Source of the DNA: Marinobacter halotolerans
GTDB lineage: Bacteria > Pseudomonadota > Gammaproteobacteria > Pseudomonadales > Oleiphilaceae
Length of the DNA: 64,000 nucleotides
Assembly: GCF_008795985.1 (NCBI RefSeq)
Contig: NZ_VMHP01000001.1
Coordinates: 930,001 to 994,000 of the forward strand
Direction: 5' to 3'
Position 1 is the first letter of the stretch, and each line of letters starts with the position of its first letter. Below the pieces are notes generated by a model, which was not told the origin of the DNA, made no database searches, and worked only from the letters and a program-made list of their open reading frames with translations. Positions 42,089 through 51,639 of the stretch are shown here, in pieces. The translations under genes and the position numbers were made by a program.

Positions 42089-42808
42089 ATGAACCTGGCG
42101 CTGCTGTTTGACACTGACTTCACCGCACCGGACCGGGCGCTGCTGACCGGCAGACGCCGGGTTCATCTGGAAGACGTTCTGAAAGCCACCGAAGGCGACC
42201 AGATCCCGGTAGGCCAGGTGAATGGCGCCATGGGCACCGGGCAGATCATCCGGCTGACGGACACCGAGGCCGAGATCGCCGTCACCCTGGACTGCCCGCC
42301 GCCGCCAGCGCTGCCACTGACGCTGGTGATGGCCATGCCCCGGCCCAAGATGTTTCGCCGGGTATTGCAGACGGCGACCGCTCTGGGGGTGAAAGATATC
42401 TGGCTGCTGAACGCCTGGAAGGTGGAAAAAAGCTTCTGGCAGACTCCCTGGCTGGAAGAAAAAGCCCTGACAGACAACATGGTTCTGGGGCTGGAGCAGG
42501 CCATGGATACGGTGATGCCCCGGGTTCACCTGCGCAAGCTTTTCAAGCCCTTCGTCGAGGACGAGCTGCCGGAGCTGATCGGCGACCGCACTGCGCTGGT
42601 GGCCCACCCCGGCACCGGCACACCCTGCCCCACCCACCTGAATGCGCCAACGGTATTGTGCATTGGTCCGGAAGGGGGATTTATTCCCTACGAAGTGGAA
42701 AAACTGCAGGAAGCAGGCTGCCAGGCGGTACATCTGGGCCGGCGGATCCTGAGGGTGGAAACCGCCGTGCCGGTGCTCATTTCCCGACTGTTTGATGGCT
42801 GTCTATAG
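42089..42808 (+). CDS. rsmE: 16S rRNA (uracil(1498)-N(3))-methyltransferase
   Basis: SPOUT-class methyltransferase that modifies U1498 of 16S rRNA. 239 residues: an N-terminal PUA-like part and the C-terminal knotted domain with LCIGPEGGFIPYEVEKL near 189-205 and LGRRILRVETAVPVL near 216-230, both typical. The ATG at 42089 fits the family start; upstream frame is tatC overlap. Last gene of the ubiE-to-rsmE run. Confidence 0.95.
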   Translation: MNLALLFDTDFTAPDRALLTGRRRVHLEDVLKATEGDQIPVGQVNGAMGTGQIIRLTDTEAEIAVTLDCPPPPALPLTLVMAMPRPKMFRRVLQTATALGVKDIWLLNAWKVEKSFWQTPWLEEKALTDNMVLGLEQAMDTVMPRVHLRKLFKPFVEDELPELIGDRTALVAHPGTGTPCPTHLNAPTVLCIGPEGGFIPYEVEKLQEAGCQAVHLGRRILRVETAVPVLISRLFDGCL

Positions 42809-42817
42809 ACGACAGCC
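42797..42817 (+). terminator. Hairpin across the rsmE stop codon
   Basis: GGCTGTC (42797-42803) and GACAGCC (42811-42817) form a seven-base stem around TATAGAC; the rsmE stop is inside the loop. There is no T tract, so it may be a weak terminator between two convergent genes. Confidence 0.35.
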
Positions 42818-42819
42818 GT

Positions 42820-43740
42820 TCAGGCCTCGGCTTTACGGTTATTCCAGAGTTTCATTAGCGGCGTCAGGACCGCCACCAGTAGCCCTCCGGCCAGCAGGCC
42901 AATTACGCCATTGGCCAGCGTCGGCGCCAGCGCCCCGGCAACGCCGCCAATGCCAGCGGCAAACTGGTTGACCGCCTCGTAGACCGGTGGAACACCGTGA
43001 ACCAGAATACCGCCGCCCACCAGAAACATGGCGATGGTGCCCAGGATCGACAGCCCTTTCATCAGGTAAGGCGCGACCCAGACAATACCCTCGCCCAGTT
43101 TGCGCGCCGAAGCACTGGCCTGCTGTGAGAGGTAAAGCCCAATATCGTCCAGCTTTACAATTCCCGCCACCAGGCCGTACACCACCACGGTAACCATCAC
43201 CGCCACCACGCTCAGAACCAGCGCCTGCATGATGAAAGTCTGGGTGGCGACTGTGCCAAGGGTAATGGCGATGATTTCGGCGGACAGGATAAAGTCCGTT
43301 CGGATGGCGCCTTTGATCTTGTCCTTTTCGACCGCCTTCAGGTCCGCTTCGGGATTTTTCAGGGCTTCACGAAGTTCTTTCTTGTGCTGACTGTCTTCCT
43401 CCCGGTGCAGAAACTTGTGAACCAGTTTTTCGAAGCCTTCAAAGCACAGAAATGCCCCACCGAGCATCAGCAGGGGCGTCACCAGCCAGGGAATGAAGAA
43501 GCTGATGGCCAGCGCCGCCGGCACCAGAATCGCCTTGTTGATCATCGACCCTTTGGCCACCGCCCAGACCACAGGCAGCTCCCGTGCCGGCCGCACGCCG
43601 GTTACCTGCTGGGCGTTCAGTGCCAAGTCATCCCCCAGCACACCCGCGGTTTTCTTGGTGGCGGCTTTGGTCATCAACGCCACGTCGTCCAGCACCGTGG
43701 CGATGTCGTCAATCAGTATCAGAAGGCTGCTTCCTGCCAT
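42820..43740 (-). CDS. DUF808 family inner membrane protein (YedI-like)
   Basis: A 306-residue membrane protein with about seven spans. The start [21 protein letters not shown] and the stretch [19 protein letters not shown] are typical of the DUF808/YedI family. The function is unknown. It follows the ubiI-like gene by 51 bases on the same strand but is not part of the conserved pepP-ubiH-ubiI order, so its presence in the transcript is only possible. Confidence 0.85.
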   Translation of the reverse strand: MAGSSLLILIDDIATVLDDVALMTKAATKKTAGVLGDDLALNAQQVTGVRPARELPVVWAVAKGSMINKAILVPAALAISFFIPWLVTPLLMLGGAFLCFEGFEKLVHKFLHREEDSQHKKELREALKNPEADLKAVEKDKIKGAIRTDFILSAEIIAITLGTVATQTFIMQALVLSVVAVMVTVVVYGLVAGIVKLDDIGLYLSQQASASARKLGEGIVWVAPYLMKGLSILGTIAMFLVGGGILVHGVPPVYEAVNQFAAGIGGVAGALAPTLANGVIGLLAGGLLVAVLTPLMKLWNNRKAEA

Positions 43741-43791
43741 TACTTTGTCCTTGATAGTTTCAGAGAGAGTGGACAGACCATCCTGACCGGC

Positions 43792-45015
43792 TCAGCGATT
43801 CAATCCCATCGCCTGTGCGGCAATACGGTGCTTGACCGGGCCCAGCCGGTCAAACCACCGCAGCCCGGTATTGCGTAACCACCGGACCGGCAGCTCATCA
43901 CGGGCAAACAACTGCTTAAAGCCCGACATGGCCGCCATCATTGCCAGGTTCTCGCCTTTTCGGCGGCGCTGGTAGCGGGCCAGGACGGTGGCATCCGCCG
44001 GGCTCAGGCCGACGGTTTTTGCGCGGGACAATTCTTCCAGCAGGGCCCTCACATCGGAATACCCCAGGTTGGCCCCCTGCCCCGCCAGCGGATGAATACT
44101 ATGGGCCGCATCGCCCACCAGGGCAATGCCGTTGGCCACGTAGTCCTTGGCGTGGCGCTGGCGCAACGGGAAGGCAAAGCGCCGGGATACCGACTCTACT
44201 GCGCCCAGCTCCCGCTCGATGGCCCGTTCAAGTTCGCCGGCAAACGCCCCGTCGTCCAGGTCCATTAACCGCCTGGCTTCCGCCGTATCCTGGGACCACA
44301 CAATGGAGCAGAAATGGCTGTCGCCCTGTTCATTGCAAAGGGGAAGAAAGGCCAGCGGCCCGGTCTGGGAGAATCGCTGCCAGGCAGTGGACCGGTGGCC
44401 ATGGGTGGTCTTTACGGTGCATACAATGGCCTGCTGATCGTAGTCCCATTCCCGCGTGGGCAAGCCAGCCCACTGCCTCAGTCTCGAGGCCGGGCCATCC
44501 GCGGCGACTACCAGCGAGGCCGCCAGCGATCTCCCGTCGTCCAGCCGGACACCGCTAAGGGCCGCATCCTGCCACCAGCCGGCGACCTTCACACCGTCAA
44601 TCAGCTCGACGGAACTCTCTGCTAGCTGAAGAAACAGGGACTTAACCACAGCCCGGTTCTCGACAATGGTCCCGAGGGACGGAGCCTGCAACTCCGCAGC
44701 TTCGAACTGAATCCGGCCGGTGCCGTCGCCGTCCCAGACCGTCATAGCCTGGTAGGGGCAGTGGCGACCTTTACGCACGCCGTCCCAGGCCCCAAGCTGC
44801 TCCAGAAGACTCTGGCTGGCCAAAGAAAGAGCGCTGACCCGGGGGTCAAAATCGTCCACGGCTGCCGCTGGTGGAATCTCCGCGTCCAGCGACTCCCCAG
44901 GCTGGCTTTCCACCAGCCCCACTCTCCAGCCCTGCTGTGACAGGCCCAGCGCGGCGGCAGAACCAACCAAACCGCCACCCACTACCAGAATGTCGAAATC
45001 CGCGGAATTACTCAT
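43792..45015 (-). CDS. ubiI: UbiI/VisC-type FAD-dependent ubiquinone hydroxylase
   Basis: Flavin monooxygenase of the UbiH/COQ6 family, 407 residues. FAD motif ILVVGGGLVGSAAALGL near 9-25 and the GD motif GDAAHSIHPLAGQGANLG near 295-312 are clear. Ubiquinone synthesis uses up to three such hydroxylases; by position (after pepP-ubiH) this is the C5 hydroxylase UbiI, but a UbiF or UbiM role cannot be excluded. Start at 45015 overlaps the end of ubiH by eight bases. Confidence 0.85.
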   Translation of the reverse strand: MSNSADFDILVVGGGLVGSAAALGLSQQGWRVGLVESQPGESLDAEIPPAAAVDDFDPRVSALSLASQSLLEQLGAWDGVRKGRHCPYQAMTVWDGDGTGRIQFEAAELQAPSLGTIVENRAVVKSLFLQLAESSVELIDGVKVAGWWQDAALSGVRLDDGRSLAASLVVAADGPASRLRQWAGLPTREWDYDQQAIVCTVKTTHGHRSTAWQRFSQTGPLAFLPLCNEQGDSHFCSIVWSQDTAEARRLMDLDDGAFAGELERAIERELGAVESVSRRFAFPLRQRHAKDYVANGIALVGDAAHSIHPLAGQGANLGYSDVRALLEELSRAKTVGLSPADATVLARYQRRRKGENLAMMAAMSGFKQLFARDELPVRWLRNTGLRWFDRLGPVKHRIAAQAMGLNR

Positions 45016-46300
45016 GGCCTGCCGACTTCCCCTCGCTATCGCTGGCGGAAAATAGTTGCGGGCGTCGACCACCCATCCCCATGGCGCGCCTGCCAAACCA
45101 CCGTTTTGCACCGGGCAGCAGGTCCAGGCCGGTCAGGCCAATATCCCGGGCGACGGCCATCGCCGGCATGGACTGGCCAAAAATCTCGATCAGTGAATCC
45201 GAGAACTGAACCGTCTGCTTCCAGTCCTGCCGGTGCCGGGCCTGGTACTGGTTCAGCACGGCCAGACTGCCCAGTGGTTGGCCATGGGACTGTGCCTGCT
45301 GAAATCGCTCCACCAGCGCCATCAGCCCCCGCAATGCCAGGTTGAAGCCCTGGCCTGCCACGGGGTGTAGGGTATGGGCTGCGTTGCCCACCAGCACAAC
45401 ACCGGGGCGAACCGATTCGTCCACCGTCTGCAGGGTCAGCGGATAATGACTGCACTCGCCAATGTGGGTGAAACGGCCCAGCCGCCAGCCGAAGCGTTCC
45501 TGCAAACGACGGCATTTCTCACCGTCATCCAGGGCCAGCAGTTCGTCCAGGGTGTCGGCATCCAGTGTCCAGACCAGTGCCGAGGTGGTTTCCGCCTGGT
45601 CCGTCGGGCTGTGCGGCAACAAGGCCATGGGCCCGGCGTCAGTAAAGCGTTCGTAGGCGGTGTTTTCATGGCTTTCGGCGGTGGACACATTGGCGATCAA
45701 GGCGTGCTGACCGTAGGCCTGCTGATTAACCCGAAACCCGAGCTTCTCCCGCAGGCCGGAGCGCCCGCCGTCGGCAACCACCAGACACTGGGCCGTGATT
45801 TCCCGTTCCTCACCGGTGCTGCCGTCTTTCTCTCCGATAAAGACTTTCACGCCCTCCGATAGGGGCTCCATACCGGTGACCGCGGCCGGAGCTTCCCACT
45901 TCACGCCGGTTTCCAGCAGTTCCCGCATCAGGCAAAGCCCCATCCAGCGATTGTCCGCCACATAGCCCAGCGCCTCATGCTGATGATCCCGCGCGTGAAG
46001 GCGGGTAGCGCCGAAATGCCCCCGGTCGGACACATGGATATGACGAATGGGGGTGGCGTGTTCAGACAGGCGCGGCCACAGCCCAAGCTCTTCGAAGATC
46101 AGTCGGGAACCCCAGGCCAGCGCCGTGGAACGGGCATCGTAGCTGGGCTGGTAGGATTCCGGCAGAGCCTGGGTCGACAGCGGGAAGGACTCCACTACCG
46201 TCACCCGAAGCTCGGGCACGCAGCGGGCCAGAGCCAGGGCCAGCGTGGCTCCGGCCAGGCCACCACCGGCAATGACGATATCGGTATCGTGGCTGCTCAC
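45008..46300 (-). CDS. ubiH: 2-octaprenyl-6-methoxyphenol hydroxylase UbiH
   Basis: Flavin monooxygenase for ring hydroxylation in ubiquinone synthesis, 430 residues. The FAD motif IVIAGGGLAGATLALALAR is near 8-26, and GNAAHTLHPVAGQGFNLALRG near 310-330 is the UbiH-type GD motif. It is 2 bases from pepP and overlaps the ubiI-like gene, in the order ygfB-pepP-ubiH-ubiI known from E. coli and Pseudomonas. Confidence 0.92.
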   Translation of the reverse strand: MSSHDTDIVIAGGGLAGATLALALARCVPELRVTVVESFPLSTQALPESYQPSYDARSTALAWGSRLIFEELGLWPRLSEHATPIRHIHVSDRGHFGATRLHARDHQHEALGYVADNRWMGLCLMRELLETGVKWEAPAAVTGMEPLSEGVKVFIGEKDGSTGEEREITAQCLVVADGGRSGLREKLGFRVNQQAYGQHALIANVSTAESHENTAYERFTDAGPMALLPHSPTDQAETTSALVWTLDADTLDELLALDDGEKCRRLQERFGWRLGRFTHIGECSHYPLTLQTVDESVRPGVVLVGNAAHTLHPVAGQGFNLALRGLMALVERFQQAQSHGQPLGSLAVLNQYQARHRQDWKQTVQFSDSLIEIFGQSMPAMAVARDIGLTGLDLLPGAKRWFGRRAMGMGGRRPQLFSASDSEGKSAGHE

Positions 46301-46302
46301 GG

Positions 46303-47622
46303 TCAGCTCGCCATCAGCGCTTCAATTTCCGGAATGGTTTTCGGCACGGCCTCGGTGAGAATCCGGCAGCCGTCTTTGGTGACCACCACATCGTCCTCAA
46401 TGCGGATGCCGATACCGCGCCATTTTTCATCCACGTCGGTGTTGTCCGGGGCGATATAAAGTCCTGGTTCCACTGTCATGGCCATACCCGGCTCAAGCTG
46501 GCGCCACGCCTCGCCGATCTTGTAGTCGCCCACGTCGTGCACATCCAACCCCAGCCAGTGACCGGTCCGGTGCATGAAGAAGGGGCGATAGGCCTGTTGT
46601 TCCAGTGCATCATCCAGGGTTCCACTCAGCAGGCCCAGATCCAGAAGCCCCTGGGTCAATACCCGCAGGGCCGCCTGATGGGGATGGTCCCAGTGATTAT
46701 CGGGATGAACCGCGTCAATCGCTGCGTACTGGGCCGCCAGAACCACCTCGTAGAGCGCTTTCTGTTCGGGGCTGAACTTGCCACTGACCGGAAAGGTGCG
46801 GGTAATGTCGGAGGCATAGCATTCGTATTCGCACCCCGCATCAATCAGCACCAGGTCGCCCTCTTTCAGCGGTGCGCTGTTTTCAATGTAGTGGAGGATG
46901 CAGCCATTGGCGCCACCGCCAACGATGGACGGATAGGCCGTCGAGCGGGCACCGTTTTCCATAAAGGTATGGATCAGTTCCGCTTCCAGGTTGTACTCGT
47001 ATCCGCCCTGACGCGCCCGCTTCATGGCTCGCTTGTGGGCCTCGGCGCTGATCTGCCCGGCTTTTGCCATCACTTTGATTTCTGCCGCGCTCTTGTAAAG
47101 GCGCAGATCATGGAGCAGATGCTCCAGCGCCACGAACTCCCCGGGCGGATGGGCGCCGGAGCGCACCTTGCTGCGAATCTGTTTGACCCAGTCCATGACC
47201 CTGGTATCAAACTCGTGGTCCTTGCCCAGCGGGTAATACACGCGGCTGCGGCCCTCGATCATGCCCGGCAGAATGTCATCAATATCGGAAATGGGAAACG
47301 CATCGTCCAGGCCGTAGTGTTCGATAGCGCCATCCTGACCCACCAGGAAACCGTCCCAGAGTTCTTTTTCCGGATTGCGTTCGCGGCAGAACAGCACCGA
47401 TTCGCCATGCTCGCGGCCGGGAATCAGTGCGAGGACCGCCTCAGGTTCGCCAAACCCGGTCAGATACTGAAAATCACTGTCCTGCCGGAAAGGATGAAGC
47501 ACATCGCGGTTACGCACACGTTCCGGCGCCGCCGGGATAATGGCGATACTGTCGGGCGTCATACGTTCCATCAGCCGGCGCCGACGGTCATTGAATTCCT
47601 TCACGGGGATCATTGCGGCCAT
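46303..47622 (-). CDS. pepP: Xaa-Pro aminopeptidase
   Basis: Dimanganese aminopeptidase that removes an N-terminal residue before proline. 439 residues: N-terminal creatinase-like domain, then the pita-bread catalytic domain with ligands in LVLIDAGCEYECYASDITRTF (two Asp), HRTGHWLGLDVHD (His) and two Glu in MTVEPGLY and IGIRIEDDVVVT. Normal length. Met4 is a second start. Between ygfB and ubiH on the same strand. Confidence 0.95.
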   Translation of the reverse strand: MAAMIPVKEFNDRRRRLMERMTPDSIAIIPAAPERVRNRDVLHPFRQDSDFQYLTGFGEPEAVLALIPGREHGESVLFCRERNPEKELWDGFLVGQDGAIEHYGLDDAFPISDIDDILPGMIEGRSRVYYPLGKDHEFDTRVMDWVKQIRSKVRSGAHPPGEFVALEHLLHDLRLYKSAAEIKVMAKAGQISAEAHKRAMKRARQGGYEYNLEAELIHTFMENGARSTAYPSIVGGGANGCILHYIENSAPLKEGDLVLIDAGCEYECYASDITRTFPVSGKFSPEQKALYEVVLAAQYAAIDAVHPDNHWDHPHQAALRVLTQGLLDLGLLSGTLDDALEQQAYRPFFMHRTGHWLGLDVHDVGDYKIGEAWRQLEPGMAMTVEPGLYIAPDNTDVDEKWRGIGIRIEDDVVVTKDGCRILTEAVPKTIPEIEALMAS

Positions 47623-47657
47623 AGTGTTTCTAACGTCCTATTCTGTCCGGATAAGGT

Positions 47658-48254
47658 TCAGTGCAGGGTCGGCGACGCCTGTTGCGGCTTTTCCGGCGGA
47701 TTGAACTCGGTAAACACCGACAGCGCACCAAGGCGCACGTATTCGGTGATTTCCATCAGCTGTTGCTCGCTTTCATCATCCTGCTGTTCTTCGTCCGAGA
47801 GCTGACTGATGGCGACCATATCTTCAATCAGTTCGCGAATTTCATCCGGCGCCTGCCCCAGCGATTCGCCAGCCGACAGCGCCATACCCTCCAGAAACCC
47901 CCGCACCCAGGAAATCAGTGCCTCCAGCCGCTGTTCAATGGCGTAATCGTCATCCGGCAACAGCGGCCTGAAGCTCATGTCCGCGGACTTGAGCCGCTCC
48001 AGAGTCTCGGCGTAGGCGTTCACCATAAAATCGTGCAACTTTGGCGAATCTTCGCCGCCCGTTGAAGGCAATCCCATGTGCTCACAAACCATTCCGAGCC
48101 ATTCACCTTCCTGCATACGAGCGCCCGCCGCCAGGCGACCACAAAGCGCGCCGTGAAGCTCGGAGGGATGGCTGAATGCCTGATGTACGGTGAAAACATT
48201 GGCCCACTGCTCGAACGCAACGGCCTGTGAATTGGAAAGGTCGGTTTCAGACAT
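47658..48254 (-). CDS. ygfB: UPF0149 (YgfB/YecA-like) family protein
   Basis: An all-helical protein of about 198 residues in the UPF0149 family, with HPSELHGALCGRLAAG near 29-44, FLEGMALS and a C-terminal acidic stretch. In Pseudomonas aeruginosa YgfB has been linked to control of an amidase/beta-lactam response; whether this holds here is unknown. ATG at 48254 has AGGA 12 bases upstream; ATG at 48266 has that element too close. First gene of ygfB-pepP-ubiH-ubiI. Confidence 0.87.
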   Translation of the reverse strand: MSETDLSNSQAVAFEQWANVFTVHQAFSHPSELHGALCGRLAAGARMQEGEWLGMVCEHMGLPSTGGEDSPKLHDFMVNAYAETLERLKSADMSFRPLLPDDDYAIEQRLEALISWVRGFLEGMALSAGESLGQAPDEIRELIEDMVAISQLSDEEQQDDESEQQLMEITEYVRLGALSVFTEFNPPEKPQQASPTLH

Positions 48255-48353
48255 GAAACGGGACATTCCTGTATCGATGGATGAACGCCTATCCTAGCAT
48301 TCAGCCCTGTTGAAGACACTTGCCTGTTGATTCCTGCCACCAAAAAAGTGCAT

Positions 48354-48367
48354 TATGTTATAACATA
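48354..48367 (+). promoter_or_regulatory. Zur (zinc uptake regulator) box
   Basis: TATGTTATAACATA is a perfect 14-base palindrome, and the wider TGTTATAACATATCA resembles the gammaproteobacterial Zur consensus built on GTTATA-type half-sites. It lies 28 bases before the ATG of the ZrgA-like gene, in the 140-base gap from ygfB. Inference: that gene is turned on in zinc shortage. Confidence 0.7.
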
Positions 48368-48394
48368 TCATTTATCCGGGAAGGGACCAGGCTC

Positions 48395-48964
48395 ATGCAA
48401 CGTAAACACCCATTCTATAAAGGCGCCCTGTGCCGGCTTGGCGGCTTCCTGCTTGCTGGCTCTATACTGTCCTCGCAGGGGTTAGCGGCGGACAACCCCG
48501 GCGCCCATGAACATGGTCATGCCGCACTGCAACTGGCCATCGAGAACAACCGGATGGAGCTGATCTTCACCTCCCCGGCCTACAATCTGGCGGGATTCGA
48601 GTACCAGGCCCGCACCGAAGAGGAAAAACAGCAGCTGGCCAACATTCGTCAGTGGCTGGAAACCACCCCCCTGATTAACACGGAAAGCGCCACCTGTGCC
48701 CTTAAGTCCGCAACCGTCAGCCTGGGAGGGGAAACTGGCTCTCATGATGACCACGATCATCACGGCGAAGAAACCAGCCATCGGGACTATGAGGTTACCC
48801 AGCAACTGAGCTGCGACAAGCTGGCGCCCGACGTACAACTGACGTCGCCCCTGCCCGCTCGGTTCCCGCAACTGGAGGAGCTAGAGATTGAGTGGGTGGG
48901 TGCAGGCGGCCAGGGCGGCTCTCTGGTAACCCCGGCCAACCGGACTTTCCGCGTCAGCGAATAA
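48395..48964 (+). CDS. ZrgA/DUF2796-type zinc-binding periplasmic protein
   Basis: A 189-residue secreted protein: N-terminal hydrophobic signal to about residue 31, then HEHGHAALQLAIE at 38-50 and a His/Asp cluster at about 117-129 (HDDHDHHGEE), both fit for zinc. The DUF2796/ZrgA family helps zinc uptake in the periplasm. It stands directly behind the Zur box. The same functional set (this protein, DUF3299, ABC ATPase and permease) forms Zur-dependent PA4063-PA4066 in Pseudomonas aeruginosa, as I recall. Confidence 0.85.
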   Translation: MQRKHPFYKGALCRLGGFLLAGSILSSQGLAADNPGAHEHGHAALQLAIENNRMELIFTSPAYNLAGFEYQARTEEEKQQLANIRQWLETTPLINTESATCALKSATVSLGGETGSHDDHDHHGEETSHRDYEVTQQLSCDKLAPDVQLTSPLPARFPQLEELEIEWVGAGGQGGSLVTPANRTFRVSE

Positions 48965-48986
48965 TTGTCCGGTTGCCCGGGCGGCT

Positions 48987-49493
48987 TTACTGCTCGTAGG
49001 GGGAAACGTCTGCGGCAACGATCGAGTAGGAAGACGAGGCAATATCGTTTTCCGTTCTCTGGATCTCCAGTGTGCCCTCGATCCACACCGGGTCATACAG
49101 GGCTTCCAGTTTGAAGCCTTTTTTGTACTTCACATGGATAATCTGATTGGGCGGTGGCGGTGGCACATGGATACAGGCGCCGTAGTAGGGCACCAGAAAG
49201 AATTCCAGTATCCGCATGTCTTCCGTGGTTTTCAGAGGAACCACAAAGCCGGGAATGCGGCCGGTGACACCGTTCATCTCCGGCACAACGCGGCCGGTCA
49301 TGATTTCATCGGGCAGCGCTGCGGGGCCGTCGCCCTCGTGTTCCACTTCCGGCATATTTTCCAGCAGATGGAGATCCTCTTCCGGCATCAGCTCCAGCCA
49401 GTCGATCTCCTTCATCGTCTCGGCACTGACAAGAGCGGGGACGCAGAACGCAACTAACAGACTTGCCAGAAGGGCAAAGGAAAAAGGTCGCAT
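48987..49493 (-). CDS. DUF3299 family secreted protein (zinc block)
   Basis: A 168-residue precursor with signal peptide (MRPFSFALLASLLVAFCVPA, cleavage near SAE). The mature part has DUF3299 features: WLELMPEEDLHLLE, PGFVVPLKTTEDM and FFLVPYYGACIHVPPPPPNQI. The function is unknown; the family goes with the zinc-linked ABC system. Here it is oriented against its partners, between the ZrgA-like gene and the ABC ATPase, which it diverges from. No Zur palindrome is seen in its own upstream region. Confidence 0.8.
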   Translation of the reverse strand: MRPFSFALLASLLVAFCVPALVSAETMKEIDWLELMPEEDLHLLENMPEVEHEGDGPAALPDEIMTGRVVPEMNGVTGRIPGFVVPLKTTEDMRILEFFLVPYYGACIHVPPPPPNQIIHVKYKKGFKLEALYDPVWIEGTLEIQRTENDIASSSYSIVAADVSPYEQ

Positions 49494-49592
49494 GGAAGAC
49501 TCTCTTTGCTGCAACATAAATACGACAAGGTCTTCGCAGAAAAAGAACGCTTGCCAACGCGCGAACTATACACCGGATATCAGACACCCGAC

Positions 49593-50348
49593 ATGACGAG
49601 CAAGACAGAAAAAAGAGCGGAAAATTCCCGACCCGACGGCAGAGCGCTTGAGATGCGTGACCTGACCTTCGCCTGGGACAGCCAGCAAGCCCCCCTTCGC
49701 TATCCGGATTTGACGCTACCCGCCGGCGAGCACCTTTTTCTTCAGGGGCCCAGCGGCAGCGGCAAGAGTACCCTGATGAGCCTGATTGGTGGGCTGATTC
49801 TTCCCAGCTCGGGCTCCGTGCAGGTACTGGGCACAGACACCGCCAGCCTGTCTGCGGGCCAGCGGGATCGCTTCAGGGCTAACCATATTGGCGTGATTTT
49901 CCAGCAGTTCAATCTGGTGCCCTACCTCAACCCCCTGGACAACGTCCTGCTGCCCTGCCGGCTTTCACAGAAACGCAGGGACCGGGCCCAACCAACACCG
50001 GTGGAGCAAGCGGACTTCCTGCTGGACGCGCTTGGCATTCCCGCGGACCACAGGCGGCGACCGGTTACCCGGCTGAGCGTCGGCCAGCAACAGCGGGTTG
50101 CCGCCGCCCGGGCCCTGATCGGCACGCCCGAACTGATTCTGGCCGACGAACCCACCTCGGCACTGGACACCGACAACCGCGACCGGTTTATCGAACTGCT
50201 GCTGCAACTGGCGGCGAAACAGCAATCTTCAGTGGTGTTCGTCAGCCACGATCAGGGCCTGGCCGGCCGGTTTGACCACCAGATGGCGCTTCAACCCGCT
50301 GCCCAACCCAGACCCATTCCCCAGACCGATCCGGAGGCGGCCCAATGA
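49593..50348 (+). CDS. ABC transporter ATP-binding protein (LolD/MacB type)
   Basis: A 251-residue ATPase. Walker A GPSGSGKST near 49-57, Q-loop FQQFNLVPYLNPLDNV near 98-113, signature LSVGQQQRVAAARAL near 160-174, Walker B ILADEPTSALD near 181-191. It belongs to the FtsE/LolD/MacB group that works on lipoproteins or envelope components rather than in import. The ATG at 49593 has only a weak ribosome site; an in-frame start at 49506 would overlap the DUF3299 gene start. Overlaps the permease gene by four bases. Confidence 0.85.
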   Translation: MTSKTEKRAENSRPDGRALEMRDLTFAWDSQQAPLRYPDLTLPAGEHLFLQGPSGSGKSTLMSLIGGLILPSSGSVQVLGTDTASLSAGQRDRFRANHIGVIFQQFNLVPYLNPLDNVLLPCRLSQKRRDRAQPTPVEQADFLLDALGIPADHRRRPVTRLSVGQQQRVAAARALIGTPELILADEPTSALDTDNRDRFIELLLQLAAKQQSSVVFVSHDQGLAGRFDHQMALQPAAQPRPIPQTDPEAAQ

Positions 50349-51619
50349 ACCTGCGACTGGCTCTGTCCCTGGCAACCGCCAGCCTCTGGCACCGGCGCCA
50401 TGTGCTGGCACTGGTCACCCTCACGCTGACGCTCAGTATTACCCTGCTGTTGGGCATTCAATACCTCCGTACCGAAGTAAAGCAGTCGTTCACCAGCACT
50501 ATTGCCGGCACCGATCTGATTGTCGGCGCCCGCAGCGGCCAGCTGAACCTGCTGCTATACACCGTGTTCCATATCGGCAACGCCACCAACAATATCCGTT
50601 GGGAAACCTACCAGGATCTGAGCGAAGATCCGCGAATCGGCTGGATCGTGCCCATCTCCCTGGGCGACAGCTATCGCGGCCATCGAGTGGTGGGAACCAG
50701 CGGTGAGTACCCCGAGCACTTCCGCTACGGGCAGGACCAGTCGCTGGAGCTGGTTAACGGCAACTGGTTCGGAGATGTATTCGAAGTGGTTCTGGGCTCT
50801 GAAGTCGCCCGGACCCATCAGCATGGCATCGGAGATAGCATTACCCTGTCCCACGGTGGCGGGCGGACCAGTTTCTCCAACCACAAGGACACACCGTTCA
50901 CCGTGTCCGGCATACTCGCACCCACCGGTACTCCCGTGGACCAGGCAGTGTATGTCAGCCTGGAAGGCCTGGAGGCCATCCATATCGGCTGGGAATCCGG
51001 CGTCGCCATACCCGGCCGCACGGTCACGCCCGAGCAGGCCCGTCAGCGGGACCTGACCCCGGAAACAATCACTGCCGCCCTCCTCGGGATCGACCGGCAG
51101 ATACTGACCTTCCAGATCCAGCGGGACATTAACCAGTACAGCGGCGAGCCCCTGTCTGCCATTCTGCCCGGCGTCGCCCTAAGCGAGCTGTGGCGGATCA
51201 TGGGGCAGTTTGAAAAGGCGCTGCTGGGCATTACCGGCTTCGTGGTGATCACCAGCCTGATTGGCCTGGCGGCCGTGCTGCTGACCCTGCAGGTACAGCG
51301 TCGACAGGAAGTCGCCATCCTCAGGGCCGTGGGCGCTTCCCCATTGCTGATTGCCCTGCTCCACGTGATCGAATGCCTGGTACTGGCCATCATCGCCTGC
51401 CTGATTGCCCTTGGCGCAGGCGCCGCAGCCATCAGCGCGCTGAGCCCCTGGCTGCTGGAGACCTGGGGCGTACAAATCACCCTGCGCCCGCTGAACAGCA
51501 CCGAATGGCTGATGATCGCTGCCGTGCCCGTGGCCGCCATGCTCGTCAGTTTGATACCGGCACTGAAAGCCTGGCAGGGCAGCCGTAAACAAGGGCTAAG
51601 CCATGCGGTTCCGGAGTAA
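50345..51619 (+). CDS. FtsX-like ABC permease of the zinc block
   Basis: A 424-residue permease of the MacB/FtsX type. One N-terminal span (about 15-40), a periplasmic domain of about 220 residues, then three C-terminal spans (about 285-310, 335-360, 380-405), preceded by the LQVQRRQEVAILRAVGASPLLI coupling helix near 315-336. It pairs with the ATPase at 49593. Function in zinc shortage is inferred from Pseudomonas PA4064-PA4065. Confidence 0.83.
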   Translation: MNLRLALSLATASLWHRRHVLALVTLTLTLSITLLLGIQYLRTEVKQSFTSTIAGTDLIVGARSGQLNLLLYTVFHIGNATNNIRWETYQDLSEDPRIGWIVPISLGDSYRGHRVVGTSGEYPEHFRYGQDQSLELVNGNWFGDVFEVVLGSEVARTHQHGIGDSITLSHGGGRTSFSNHKDTPFTVSGILAPTGTPVDQAVYVSLEGLEAIHIGWESGVAIPGRTVTPEQARQRDLTPETITAALLGIDRQILTFQIQRDINQYSGEPLSAILPGVALSELWRIMGQFEKALLGITGFVVITSLIGLAAVLLTLQVQRRQEVAILRAVGASPLLIALLHVIECLVLAIIACLIALGAGAAAISALSPWLLETWGVQITLRPLNSTEWLMIAAVPVAAMLVSLIPALKAWQGSRKQGLSHAVPE

Positions 51620-51639
51620 CCGTAAAAGCAGAGACTGAG

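Noticed and set aside
49494..49592. A second Zur box between the DUF3299 and ABC ATPase genes
   Set aside because: Only loose half-site resemblance (ACATAA); no palindrome comparable with that at 48354.
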